From: Unio delphinus | Taxonomy: Eukaryota > Mollusca > Bivalvia > Unionida > Unionidae | Assembly (NCBI GenBank): GCA_029339505.1 | Contig: JAQISU010000022.1 | Location: 16,295,501 to 16,359,500 of the forward strand | Reading direction: 5' to 3' | Length of the DNA: 64,000 nt | Shown here: one piece after another, positions 22,421 through 34,299 of the stretch | How positions within the stretch are numbered: the stretch's first letter is position 1 | Layout: each line of letters starts with the position of its first letter | Notes under the pieces: model-generated | The model's input: the letters and a program-made list of their open reading frames with translations, nothing else | The model's database searches: none | Told to the model about the DNA's origin: nothing | Program-made: the position numbers and the translations under genes

Positions 22421-23397
22421 CGTGCATAGTCAAATGGTCACACATGATGAAAATATAAGATCAGTAGATGAAGGTTTCTGATGAATCAATGTCACATGAC
22501 ATGTGCCTCAAATTGTAATTGTTATTCTGTTTCTGTCTTGGTATTGTCCCATATAATCTTTGGTCTGAACTTGGAAAGGTATTTTGTACATGAACTAAAC
22601 AGGTACCCATTAATTAATGTTTTACCCAGGTGATTATGAACAGGTGAGAAGCAGAGAACCTGTTGACACCTGTATGAACTGAGTTCGCAAAAGGCTATGA
22701 AAATACTTTATTAAAAATGATGCATGTACAATATGTTATTTTATCACATTATCACAGTGATTTAAAAAAATCTCCCCTTAAGTAACTGTTACAGTAGCTG
22801 AAGAATAGTTCACTAGGATTTTCTCAAATCAACGAATTTCATGAGGAAATCTTTGTGAATTAGTATTCTTTCACTAAATGTCTTGACCTCAAGGTTTTGA
22901 AAGAGACACGAAAGCATTTGAATAAGAAATGATGAATTTACTTACAGTTGTAACCCCTCTTAAATTAAAAAATCTCAACTGATCAGGGCTATCCTGACAA
23001 GATTTGACATTGCCAGAAGCCTACTAAATAACTGCTAAAAAGAATGAAAATTAAAATATCTCATGATTCAGGGATATGGGGACAATGACCACTTGATATT
23101 TTCTCAAGCGACCAGATCAGGGTTTGATTGGCAAATATACAAACTTTTTCTGTGGTCAAATCTCAACTATTCACATATTCAGTGCTAGCAACTAGTTCAT
23201 GTACCTTTAAGTTACTATATATACAGAGCAAATTCAAACTTTAATGATGGATTTAATCTCATGCTCAGATAACCATTTCTCTCCCCAAATTATGTACAAC
23301 ATGTGTCTTCTAGGAAATAAAAATAACTCAATTTTTTCAGAATCCATCCTATCTTCCTTACATATTCTAAGCATACAAGTTACCATCTGCTAATCAC
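22421..23397. other. Probable intronic sequence
   Basis: On the minus strand there is a strong acceptor (TTTTCATTCTTTTTAG, ending near 23,031) and a donor GTAAGTAAA at about 22,943. The exon they would bound has stops in all three frames, so it is either untranslated or not an exon. Confidence 0.35.
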
Positions 23398-23650
23398 TCT
23401 GGTGGCCTATTAGTTAGAGAATCAGCCCCTGATGTAAGAGGTCATGGCTTCAATTCCCAGCAGAGTCATAACAAAGATTATTAAAAATGGTACTAAAGCT
23501 GCATCGCTTAGTGCTCAGCATTATCAGATTAGTGTTAGAATTGGTTGGCCTAGTGTCAGTATAATGTGACTGGGTGATGCATCATGGTACATGTCGGCGG
23601 TAGATACTGGCTGTTAGAAATTATCCGTTTTCACCACTGTCAATTGAAAA
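23398..23650 (+). repeat. tRNA-derived SINE, family 2 (diverged copy)
   Basis: Begins CTGGTGGCCTATTAGTTAGAG, the decayed A-box region. The B-box region (GCTTCAATTCCCAGCAGAGTC) follows, then the family body with TAGTGTTAGAATTGGTTGGCC and AATGTGACTGGGTGATGCATC. It aligns with the fuller copy at 51,131-51,468, but the (CAAA)n tail is missing. Confidence 0.75.
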
Positions 23651-23952
23651 ATTGATGAATCATTGCAAAATTTACTGTAAGAAATTTATTAGCGTGACAT
23701 TCACCTTGTCAGTGGAAAAAGGCCTAAGTAAACAATGCATGGAGGTCTGTCAAATGAACACTTCCCGAGTGGTTAAATTATTAATTGAAAGCAATCAGTA
23801 CTTGACATTGTGCAAAATCAACCTTTACAGGAACGAAAATTAGGAAAATATATCCATACTAGAAATTTGAAATATGTTCAACTGGTTTTCTGAAGAATTA
23901 GCAGTTGTGATTAATATTTATGTTAATAAAATCATGTCTTTGTTATAAACTA

Positions 23953-24316
23953 ATATTGTTACAGGTTAGACCCTGATTCATGGACGGATACTCATAGTTT
24001 GCTTTGTAACGAAACACTGTGGTCTAACCCAGGATATTTGCTGATTATGATTAAGTTACTGACATTATTTTGCACACATACTGGAACAATCGCATCCAGT
24101 TGGCCATGAGATTTGGTTAAAACATGGAGCTTGTGACCGTGGTCTATCCACAGGGGCTCGTATCGTTGCTTACAATTGACCTGTCATACATATACTATGT
24201 ACTTATTATATAGTACATGAATGACAGGTCAATTGTAAGCAACGATACGAGCCCCTATATTGTTACAGGTTAAACATTGATTCATGGACGGATACTCCTA
24301 ATTTGCTTTGTAACGA
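23953..24316. repeat. Direct repeats flanking a hairpin element
   Basis: Two roughly 60-bp direct repeats (23,953-24,013 and 24,257-24,316, each with GATTCATGGACGGATACTC) flank the hairpin. They are about 85-90 percent alike by eye and much longer than a normal target-site duplication, so the unit probably arose by nested insertion or duplication. Confidence 0.6.
24153..24256. mobile_element. MITE-like perfect hairpin
   Basis: The left arm starts GGGGCTCGTATCGTTGCTTA and runs to about 24,200; the right arm, 24,212-24,256, is its near-perfect reverse complement ending ACGAGCCCC. The loop is about 10 bases (TTATTATA core). There is no coding capacity. It looks like a small miniature inverted-repeat element or a hairpin-forming fold-back repeat. 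Confidence 0.7.
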
Positions 24317-24448
24317 GCCCCTGTGCCACTGAGCACGTTTCGGCCATTTTTGTTAACCATGTGTATGCCATAGACATTGTGTAACCAATAACGCTACATA
24401 CAAATTTACAAAAGTAAGAAAATTTCTTGTAACATTTAATCCACTTAC

Positions 24449-24600
24449 CATATGAGATAGGCCTAGCATCTTCACGTCACTGCACGCCACTACGTTCTTC
24501 TAGCCGCCATTTCTTTTACCATACCTACGCATGCACGATGGGAATTCCCTCACGACGGCAGTTTGAACTGACACGGCGGCTGATGTTCAAATTGTGATGC
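24449..24600 (-). promoter_or_regulatory. Candidate promoter and first exon of a minus-strand host gene
   Basis: This short region is unusually rich in CG steps. It contains GCCGCCATTT, a palindromic kappaB-like GGGAATTCCC at 24,540-24,549 and a CRE-like TGACGT near 24,475. Reading minus, a good donor ATATG/GTAAGTGG ends an exon at 24,449. ATG codons occur just before the donor, two of them followed quickly by a stop. This fits a housekeeping-type start with a mostly untranslated first exon and would serve the exons seen at 21.1, 20.6 and 17.5 kb. No transcription start can be fixed from sequence alone. Confidence 0.4.
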
Positions 24601-24980
24601 TTGTGGCATATATTTTTTTTAAATAAATTTTAATCCACCAGCTCTCGTCGTTTGCTTTTCATATATTATCAAGAAATGACAACTAACATCTTTATATCCT
24701 AAATCGGTTTGCAAGTATATAACGAGGTTTTGCTCAAATAAGTGTTTTTAACTTTAGTATGAATAAAAGATAGGTAAGTTTTCGATAAATGTACACAATA
24801 ACTGTAATATTAAAATTTCATCACTAAAGATGAAGTAGAAGCATAACAGCATCAAATTAATCCATAGGTGTTTGCATAAGAACGTATGAAATCTTAAGGA
24901 GATCAGGAGTTGATCGCCCTAAATATCTACTTCAGGCTGAAAAGTATTGTTAGTTGGTCTCCCTAAGTTGTATTTCCATG

Positions 24981-25077
<97 letters not shown>
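24981..25077. repeat. (TA)n microsatellite
   Basis: About 48 uninterrupted TA units; the IYIYIY open frame across it is an artefact. Confidence 0.97.
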
Positions 25078-25078
<1 letters not shown>

Positions 25079-25987
25079 CGGATGCCGTTTGCGCTACAAT
25101 TTACGAACTACGACATTTAAGAAAAAGTTTAAGAAAAGGTTTTAAATAAAGCGAATTTTATATGAGAATAAATGCAGCTATTAGACTATCAGAACGTTTA
25201 CCTTAAGCATTCCCCTTGTAAGATCAATATTTACAAAGCAGCTCTAAGTAACTAGATCATTACATTGTTGTGTGAGTAATGTGACGTTCATGAAGAAAAT
25301 AAAACGTATTATGTATATCAGTTTAAAGATATTGTATCAACTAAGAGTAAACAACCACTTCAATCAACAATGTTTAAAGGCAATTAAAGGCAAATGGCAA
25401 CTCCACAATTTAATGGAAAGTCATAATTTGCTTTGAATTAATAGTGCAGGCCTCTGTGTTAGACGGGAATCCCGAAATTAATTCAGTAATTCACGTAATG
25501 AATTAATCTCTCCAGGACATTTTAATCTTGTAAATAAATATAGCAATAACGATAACGTTAGAAAAAATGAAACAGCCAATATTGTATAACACAAAATTAC
25601 ATTGCCCGTATAAATCAATTTGTACATGCATGTAAAGGTTATAGCGGAAAAAAGACAAACGGAAAATTATTTAAATTGTTCAACATTTTTCAACAAATAA
25701 CCTGCAATAGATTGTGTATTACATTTCTAATAGATAGCATCCGTAGCGAGAAATGACTGTAACGCCACGTATCCCGTCATACTCTCGTACATAAATTTAA
25801 AATTGTGAAAACGTATGCATCGTGCAATATCATTCATTAGCGTTGTAGTATCGGGAATTATTTTGTAACAGGATGTGGTACTTAGATTTATTGTCCTCAA
25901 TAATAACTCTCTTTCGTTCTTTGCATAATTTATATTTTGATTCAAATATAAAAAGAACACTACCTGGTCGTAAAGTCTTCAAACAAG
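25078..25987. other. Non-coding, probable intron upstream of the 26-kb exon
   Basis: No signal-peptide exon or cysteine exon matching the 31-33 kb gene was found here on the plus strand. The frame 25,873-25,987 is open but lies upstream of the chosen acceptor. Confidence 0.35.
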
Positions 25988-26184
25988 ACGGCAAAGTTAT
26001 AGCAACAAGCCTCGATATAATCTGCGTAAGCTATGTTCCATCCCTCAAACTAGGTAACGTTGAGGTTGGAGCTATTGAGGAGAACGGTGAAAAGTGTAAG
26101 TATGGCTTGTATATTAGGAATAGTGGTATGTTTCCAGAAAATGAATACCTTATTGCAGACATTTCAGTCATATTTGACTGTTAA
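25988..26184 (+). CDS. Terminal exon of a secreted-protein paralogue (gene 2)
   Basis: The plus frame ending TAA at 26,184 reads SLDIICVSYVPSLKLGNVEV and then EENGEKCKYGLYI and FPENEYLIAD. It aligns with the last exon of the 31-33 kb gene: both have Leu-Asp-Ile, then Asn-Val-x-Val/Ile, then Glu-Asn-Gly-x-x-Cys and a Leu-x-Ile strand. The acceptor after AAACAAG (25,987) gives a phase-1 start and puts the same number of residues before Leu-Asp-Ile as in that gene; its pyrimidine tract is weak. The open frame continues upstream to 25,873, so a different acceptor is possible. No upstream exons were found, so this may be a live gene with a distant start or a relic. Confidence 0.5.
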
Positions 26185-28654
26185 ACCCCCAAATGAATAA
26201 AACAAACTTCAGTGTCTCAAGAAAACCTTATTTGCATGTTTAGCACATGCATATTGGCTACTGCTTAAATTGTTGCATAGAAAATAAATCTTTTTTTCTG
26301 CTTAAAATAATATCTAGTCTCTCAGATGCAAGATATGCACAACGTATGGTATTATACATACTACAAAACTGATTATATCATTTGAAACATGATCTTTAGC
26401 GCCATTGAGAACTTGACATGAAATCTCGTAGACATCTCATGTTCTTGCGTTGAAACTGTTATTTCCGACTGTATGTCTGTGTGATTTAAGAATTCCATTA
26501 TTTGCACTAAATTGAAAGCTGTCTCATATATTCCAGTTTCAATCCATTTTGAACAATAGCACAATAGATCACATAGAACTCGAGTTACCCCCTGATGGTT
26601 CGAGGTTGTAGAATTGGCACTACGTTCCTCTCTACGTGTTATTCTGCACATCTATCATCCTATTGATATTAGGCTAGTTCCACTCAAAATTGGCCAATAA
26701 CAGTATGTACATACATCTCTGAATGTCATTTCACTTCAAGCTTCTAAATGGATATCGCTACTAGTTTTAAATCGATGACAAATAAAATTAAACGAATTAT
26801 ATTTTAGCCAATACATTGTGTTAGTAATAATGAATGATCTTGATCCATTTTGTTTGTATAGCTTTATTTGTCATATAAAAATGGTACCCATACCAGTTAT
26901 GACTTTATAGTAAAATTGTTTATTAATTCTCTTGATTTGAATTACACTGTTAATATTTGTACCTCTGCGTTTTAGAATTAGATGCTGATGATAATCTTTC
27001 TCTGTGTATTGTCTTCCGTAAAATCTGTTTGATCATCTTCCTTCGTTATCTTGATATATATTTATGTTTAAGATGTTTATTTCAAACAGTCTTTGCTGTA
27101 CTTTCTTCTCTTCCAAGCCTTTTCACAGCAGAATGTTTGTGGCCATGGCGACCCCAAAACCGTTTATGGAATTACTTGTAAAGATTTTTTGAAAGTTAAT
27201 GTATATAGTGTACTCCTCTGCAGACGGTTCTCGTACTTCTTGTTAGTTGACAAAAGGTAAAGAAAATATCGTGATAGTATGCGTTTTGCTGTTTTTAATG
27301 TCATTTGCATATTTGGATCATGTGGGTCTACATCCTGCATGCTTATTATCTCCGTATTATCTATATTTACAATATAGAAAAGAAGCAAATTTAATATATT
27401 TTGCTATCGTTTGAATTTAACGACAACACTCTTTTCTGGTAATATGTTTTTGTTATAATTGTTAACGTTATAACCCAAATACTTCCCCGTTTCATTTACT
27501 TTGTCTATTGCGTTCTCTTTTTGGTTTCATATTAAGCTGAAACAAGTTTTGATAAGTCCTTTGTTCCTATGTAGTGCAAACGTAAATAATTATAATCTGT
27601 ACTAGTGAACAAACCTTAACAATAATGATACACTCATTTTCAAATGTGTCTTATATCTCGTCAAGGTATTGGACATTGACGAACCAATACAATGTTTTGT
27701 GAAGGTCATATTTTTGCGACCTCTACGAATGAACTCCTTAGAGGATTTAAACTAGGCTTTAGAGGACGCTACAGCGTGGATTGTCACAAGTATATACATG
27801 ACAAAGGCTTATGCATCATTTGATCCACTATTTTAGATCGATGTATTGTTCGGCTCGTAACGGTTTCAATACACATTAATATTAACGTTATATAAAATAT
27901 CTTATTAAACAACCATTATATATATAAACTCTTGCACGATCTGATATTTCACATGGACTGTCAACCAGATCTTTAGTATTTCATCGTTATTCTATAGATA
28001 ATGCGTGTATTATACTAATTATTCTAGGATGGTAATGTACATAAGTATATCATTAATTTAAATTCCAATGTACTGAATTAATGATTATATTTTCCACGTA
28101 TCTGGTTTATATTTAAAGAAAAAGACATAATGAAAAAGATGAACACATTGTCAGGTTGAATCTGTTTAATGGAGTAGAAAGATTGCATTATGTTATAGGA
28201 AAATATTTTCCGGACTAGTACCATGGTGGGTGAGGAAACATGATATCTAGAAACATAAATGCACAGATATGTTTAAAATTGGTTACTGTATATCAGCTGT
28301 GTTATGAAATTACAAAATACAAAATAATTGAATCTTGATATACCTAATGTTTGAATCAATCTCATCTGTCGTCAGATGATCCAATTATATGTTAGAATTG
28401 TTATATCTTTATGCCATTTATTATGACTTTGAAAGTATAATTATTCCGTACTCGAACTGCACTAGGAACGCATCGTAACGTTGTGATAACGTTGTCATGG
28501 ACGAGGCTAAGAGTGACTGAAGAATGGGTGCATCTCATAGAAGGTCGCTCACAACGAGATACCTATATATCATTATGTTTATGTGTTAGGAGGTATATGC
28601 AATTAACAGCATTGGTAAATAGTATAGTTCAAGCTGTTATGTTAAACATTTACC
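26185..28654. other. Mostly non-coding; scattered open frames
   Basis: 26,232-26,330 carries one copy of a motif around TTCTGCTTAAAAT that recurs next to the other paralogues. The minus frame 26,373-26,651 is open (ending SMALKIMFQMI) and part of it (26,585-26,640) belongs to a repeat shared with 28,680. The minus frame 27,164-27,388 has coding-like character (MQDVDPHDPNMQ) but no firm borders. I assign no function. Confidence 0.35.
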
Positions 28655-28890
28655 CCCATCCACACCCACACACACCCGTGCTGGCTCGTGGTTGTAGAAC
28701 TGGCCCGACGTGCCTCACTCCGTGTCGTAAGAGGCGACTAAGTAGATGCAACCTGTTTGCCGTGGGTTGCGTCCCGTATCCCCGAAATGATCATAGTAGT
28801 TGAGTCTTTTCTGAAGCAATACACTGCTTCGGCCTCTTCTTCTCCTACACGGTCGGTCGGGATTTGACAGGTTTTGACACATGGTATGGT
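28655..28890. repeat. Unclassified repeat module
   Basis: GC-richer than its neighbours, with CGTGGTTGTAGAACTGG and GTCGTAAGAGGCGACTAAG. Part of it matches 26,585-26,640, which shows that it is interspersed. It could be a SINE or Helitron fragment; I see no tRNA boxes. Confidence 0.4.
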
Positions 28891-29439
28891 CACACCGAGC
28901 CCTACAAACCCTAGGAAGTCTTTATTTGCTTGCTCACCTTCTTTATTTTTATATTTATGTGATACTTGGCATTATAGCACTACTACAGACGCTAACCCGA
29001 TTCGTTTTTAATAGTAGTCATTATAGTCTATTGACGCAGAAAAGTTATTCTGATGTATTTGTTTAACGGACATTTGTGTAATTGATATATTGATCGATTC
29101 TTTGTATGTATATACTTTATTAAAATAATTTTTATTCAGTATAATACATGTGCCAGTTTGGTCAATTTATATCTTATACGGTTGGCTGTTTGACCGCACT
29201 GGGCTGTCAGTATGGCAACATATATGTTATTGTAGCAATATAGCTTCCAGTGACTACCTTACTGCTAATTTAATAATTCAGCTGGAATTATTATAGAAAC
29301 GTTGGTGGCAATATAGCATCATAACCGATAAGGGAAGGGAGCTCACAAAAGCATCCCAATGATGCAATACAACATCGAAATGTGAATTTGGTTTATCAGG
29401 TCAAATGGTTATATTAACCGTATTAACTTTCAAATTTCA

Positions 29440-29442
<3 letters not shown>
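28891..29442. other. Non-coding stretch, nothing recognised
   Basis: AT-rich, with no domain, repeat or exon that I can support. Confidence 0.4.

Positions 29443-29525
<83 letters not shown>
29443..29525. repeat. (TA)n microsatellite
   Basis: About 41 TA units without interruption. Confidence 0.97.
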
Positions 29526-29529
<4 letters not shown>

Positions 29530-29916
29530 CGTGCCACGTTACAGTTCGGTAATTTAGGAAACGTGTTACATTCAGATGGTTAGTCTTACTAATTACACAT
29601 GTCATTTACTGTTGATTAGTAAATTAAAGAAATGGTTAGTGAGAATCTGCAATTGAGTGAACGAAGCTAAAAAAGAACTTCACATAGAAAGAAGAAACAC
29701 TTAAACGTAGCGCGTGCATTAGATCCCTAAAATTAAACTATTGATGGACAGAGTATTCCTAATCTTGTAGCTCTGACGTAAGACGGATATGGTTAGACGA
29801 AATGAGGCCAAGTGCTCTAATAATATACAAAGCATAATGACGACAATATAATGTACTTATAGCAGATAGGTATATTGAATTAATATTTGTTTTCTGTGTC
29901 AAATCGTCCTAAAAAC

Positions 29917-29917
29917 G

Positions 29918-29988
<71 letters not shown>
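29917..29988. repeat. (GATA)n microsatellite
   Basis: About 18 GATA units. Confidence 0.95.
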
Positions 29989-31151
29989 TCCCACCGTGGA
30001 TGTGCGACTATCTATGCTGAGGACGTCCCCAATTAACCTCTTTACAAACTAACGTATTGGTATCCAATATTTATAATTTTTCATCACGTTTTATTTAATT
30101 TCTCGGCTCTTTTTAAGGTAATAGCAAACATCTAATATCACGATGGTATTTGCGAGGTTCAGCAATGAGGGAAAACAGATTACTGGAAATACACGAACTC
30201 GAGTAGTAGGGTAAATGTGTCAGACGATAGTGTTTTATTACAATGTATGCAGTAAGGTTTAAATATGCACCTATAATATGGAGCTAGTAGCAGGACAGTT
30301 TGTTGGACAAGGTAGATATATAATGTGACTTTTGGCAGTTGAATCGTTTTTGTTTCATTTCGTCCGGAATATTGACCTTTGCAGGCTTAAAGTAGTTCGA
30401 GACTGAACAAGATAAAGGTCAAAGTAGTTACGCCTTCATCATCGGAAAAAAACGTTTTATCATACCGGAATGAAAGGTCAAGGTCAATTAATGTTTAGAG
30501 ATGGTCTACATAGGATTTATCTTTTACAATACTACACAAGCCGACTGAGTAAGACGATTAACTCTCAAGTTTAGAAAGTAATCTTGGGTATCATTGGTCA
30601 TTTTGCCTCAAAGTAATATTCAAGTAAAATATGTACCTAACATACAATTTCCCATGCCCTATAATGAAGGAGCTATCAATTAATTCTGCTTGTCCGTTTT
30701 TACATACCAAATATACACATGTTTCGGAGCTCGACAGTGTTAAGACCTTCAACTCTAACCTAATTAAATTATTTACTTCGTCTAAACGTCAAAGACTAGT
30801 ATCATCTTCAATCGTAACATTGCGTCGTCGATTTGCAAGGTGTCATACACTGTGGGTCATCCATGGGTAAAGGTGTTCTTTATATAATGGATCAGTAAAT
30901 TACTGAACATATGATTTGACAGTTTTCTAATTTCAACATGTACTAGTAATTGAAATGGCTAAGTATATTATGGTATAGTAGCGATACGAAATTGATCATA
31001 AATAAGGCAAAAAATAGTGTGCATCTGCTAGCAAAACAACTTAATTATCGGAATATTAAATTTGTATGCATACAGTGCAACAAAAAACAAGCAGGAGAGG
31101 AACTTACGTAGATAATACAAACATCGACATAATTAACCTTAGGTTATACTG
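29989..31151. other. Non-coding stretch, nothing recognised
   Basis: The plus frame 30,631-30,870 is open for 79 codons but shows no domain or splice support. Confidence 0.4.
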
Positions 31152-31157
31152 TTTATT
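31152..31157 (-). terminator. Polyadenylation signal AATAAA
   Basis: Minus-strand AATAAA about 110 bases after the stop codon of the secreted-protein gene, a normal spacing for a short 3-prime UTR. Confidence 0.55.
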
Positions 31158-31267
31158 TTAGAACAGACTAACTATGGCAATGGGCGATACGCGTATTTAT
31201 AGAAATAATATTCAGCGATACGCAAAATATTAGAAAAGAGTAATTGTCCTTACATACAATAACCTTT

Positions 31268-31903
31268 TTACATACAAACATTTGAAACTGACTTTTCCAT
31301 GAACTCTGACTTTATCGTCAGATCAATACAAGCGTGACCGTTTTCAATCTTCACATTTTCAATCCTTACACAGGCCTCTGCAACTTTACGTACGATATCT
31401 AGCTGCATGCATTGATCCCAATCCATAGCTAAAAAGAATAGAAAGTATAAATGAGAGGTTTTAATGAATATCGAACGTGCTGAAGAAGTTGTGATCTACA
31501 TTAAAGACGATATAATTTGGAGTCTGCCTGGTACACGTGGTGCCTACTTTTTTCGTCTTTGTTTATCTAACCGTTTCTCTTTTCCACCCAAAGCGCAGCC
31601 AGGTAAGCACTAACAATTAACAAAATAAAGACAATTTATGCGAAAAGCAAGCACTTCATTCGGAATTATTTTCAGACTTTGCTACTAGGCACATATTGTA
31701 TAACTCCACTCAGAAAATCGTACTTATAAACGCAAAGAATGTTCAGAGACCAAACATCGCAAGCGAAAATGTTGGCTTACCTTCAATGGTCTCTGTGTGG
31801 AATGGCGTAGAATGTTTGGTAAATGCAACAAGGAAACTGTTCTTCTTTGCCAAATACCCCACGTTTAGGCAATCTGCAGAGAGAACAACATGTGCACAGT
31901 TGC

Positions 31904-31988
<85 letters not shown>

Positions 31989-33418
31989 CATTCATCGGTC
32001 ACGTAGTCATGTTAACAAAAAGTATTACCGACTTGAATAACTGAGTACTTGTGAAGAAATTGCAACCTCAACGAATGTATGTAGCATGAGTGTTGTCCTA
32101 GCATGGATTTCGAGGTAAAATTACATTTACTTTTTTATGGGTAAGAATAATTGAAAGTAATATAGTCATAGTCTTGTAATAAAGAGTGTATCACATTGTA
32201 AACTGTATCTGATTCAACAATAGCGGGATATTTATTTTATACATATCTGATTCATTGACCATTTCCGTTCATGTGCATACGTACTGCAAGACACAATCAT
32301 GTGTTGAACCTTTTTTTCTGTACAGTTCTTCGAATATACGTATGCAAACAAAATAACGAAACGGATCTGATTTTAAATGCAATACATAATTTGCATTCAT
32401 TGCTTATTTGTGTATTCATAGAAAGTATTCAAAGATGAGGTAATCCTACACACGTCCTGTTTTACTTCAAAGGTCTATAAATAATCCAAAGTAAATACGC
32501 ACTTTTTAAACACAATCCAGAACAAATGCATGACGTTAAACGGACCTAATGACTGTTGTTTTATCTGTAAAAGAAACGCATACTTACATATTCCCTTGCA
32601 TAAACTACAGACGTTGTTCAAGCATTTTAGAGCAGCGTCTCTCACTCCACCGTCATCCCATAACATTTCTCTACCCTGAAACTCTTCTTCAAATTTCCCG
32701 TCATTGATTGCGTCTCTGCCATCAGCGTAAGAGTAATGGTGATCTGTGATCAAAGTTAAACATGCGTAAGCATTAGTAGTGAAACTTTGAAGGTCAAACT
32801 CAGCCTACATTATCAAAGTTAAACATACGTATTAGTAGTGAAACTCTGAAGGTCAAACTCAGCCTACATTAGCAAAGTTAAACATACGTATTAGTAGTGA
32901 AACTTTGAAGGTCAAACTCATCCTACTTTATCAAAGTTAAACATGCGTATTAGTAGTGAAACTTCGAAGGTCAAACTCATCCTACTTTATCAAAGTTAAA
33001 CATGCGTAAAAATTAGAAGTGAAACTTTAAAGGTCAAACTCAGGCTACTTTATCACACTGTCATATTGCAATAATATGTAAGATGATATTATTTTCTCAC
33101 AGGTTTACTTATTACACTAATACATAGCATACTATGTACATTGTATGCTAGTGATGTAGGTTGTTATATAATTGGTCTTAGTAAGAGCGGTTCAAGAAGA
33201 GTAAACACGTATGTTCAAGGCAATATGAACAATTTGATACATATTCAAATACATACGCAATTACTACATATATACATAAATAAGTCCACGGAAATAAATC
33301 TAAAATGTATCGTACCACCGGCAAGCACATAATCATTCTCGTAGACGTCTTCATTTACCGAGGATCCCTGCACATTGATCAGGCTGACGACAATAGCAAG
33401 AACAACGGAAGTCTTCAT
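31268..33418 (-). CDS. Secreted eight-cysteine protein, four exons (gene 1)
   Basis: Four minus-strand exons join without breaking frame: 33,418-33,319; 32,743-32,588; 31,873-31,781; 31,428-31,268 (TAA). All three introns are phase 1, with donors GTGGTA, GTAAGTA and GTAAGCC and acceptors GATCACAG, CTCTGCAG and TTTTTAG. The product is 169 residues. Residues 1-18 are a classic signal peptide (MKTSVVLAIVVSLINVQG), so it enters the secretory pathway. An acidic spacer (VNEDVYENDY) follows, then eight cysteines at 74, 79, 82, 87, 123, 136, 150 and 168, an even number that could form four disulfides. There is no transmembrane segment. Exon 3 has a Lys-rich turn; exon 4 carries LDIVRKVAEAC and ENGHACIDLTI. 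I do not recognise a named family. Related last exons lie at 26.0 and 46.4 kb. The ATG at 33,418 was chosen because it opens the signal peptide and has a good context (CAACATGA). A soluble extracellular or venom/immune-type role is only a guess. Confidence 0.75.
31908..31984. repeat. (TA)n microsatellite in intron 2 of gene 1
   Basis: About 38 TA units, ending 34 bases before the acceptor of exon 3 as read on the minus strand. Length changes here would sit next to the splice site. Confidence 0.95.
32745..33055. repeat. Minisatellite, about 62-bp unit x5, in intron 1 of gene 1
   Basis: Five head-to-tail units built on ATCAAAGTTAAACAT, then CGTATTAGTAGTGAAAC and GAAGGTCAAACTCA. Units differ by a few bases, and the first and last carry an extra AAGCATT or AAAATT insert. 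It begins within two bases of the acceptor of exon 2, so the array grew directly against an exon border. Confidence 0.9.
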
Positions 33419-34050
33419 GTTGATAACCTGTACTGGCAGCAATCTAACAATTTAATAATAGTATTAGAAATAGCATAAGTAGTTGCAGTACCAATACCTG
33501 TAAAGGAGGTTTCAAGTTACAAATTGGTGAATTCTTAAACGGTATCGTTTTATATTTATTTTGATAGTTCTACATAGTTGACCATAACAGTCCATTATAA
33601 ATACATTTCAGCTTAATATAACGCTTAGACATAAGTGATGTTAATAATTTCGAGTTAAGGACAGGACTAATGTTTGAGATTATTTCTTGAAGACATGAAA
33701 AAAACAACAATAGAATGGGAAGTGCTTCTAAATCATTCAAGAACGGTTATGTAATGAAAACAAATCATATCGATATGTTCAACATATGTCTAATATCTTC
33801 TTCTCCTTTCGCTCTCTTGTGCTTAATGTTAATTCAGTTCAAACTATTGGATGTTTCCAATATACAAATCATCGAAAATTCATGCTACACATTCCGTTTG
33901 TATGTCAGTGTGCGTTATTGGTGGAATTAGTATTAAAGATGTAAAATTTCATGTCTCTTGTGCAGAATTTAATTTCAAATAACCTTTACCATATATGTAC
34001 GTATATATAGTTATTCATCTTCAATAACGGTACATCTGATGGCTTTTTAA
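33419..34050. other. Upstream region of gene 1
   Basis: Presumed promoter side of the secreted-protein gene. No clear TATA box; an AT-rich stretch lies 30-45 bases upstream of the ATG. The plus frame 33,715-33,930 is open but has no support. Confidence 0.35.
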
Positions 34051-34205
34051 AGACTAATGGGTAAGACATTTATAAAAAATTACTCTCCTTTCTAACGTTG
34101 ATTCACACACTGCAAAGCTGTGAAACAATGTAAACATCTTTATAAACTTGTCTGAATACTGGACATTAACACAACACATAAATAAAATAATCAAGACATA
34201 CTTAT

Positions 34206-34299
34206 GGGCGATATAGTACTTCAATGTATCTGTTCTCTCAGCTTTTATCTCATTCCTATTCGCAATCAATGCAATAACGTCTTCAACATTTGAAAACAT
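34206..34299 (-). pseudogene. First exon, MxSNVED type, donor lost (copy B)
   Basis: The minus frame from ATG 34,299 reads MFSNVEDVIALIANRNEIKA and continues for about 31 codons. It is the counterpart of the exon at 63,731-63,831, which ends in a consensus GTAAGTA donor. Here the donor GT is AT (34,204-34,205), so normal splicing at this site should fail and the frame would run on to a stop in the intron. No product is recognised: it is short, charged, helical and without a signal peptide. Confidence 0.5.

Noticed and set aside
24954..25145. IYIYIY-rich open frames, also at 29,423, 31,696, 31,743, 53,708, 53,809, 57,010, 57,039 and 57,057
   Set aside because: All run through TA or CA microsatellites.
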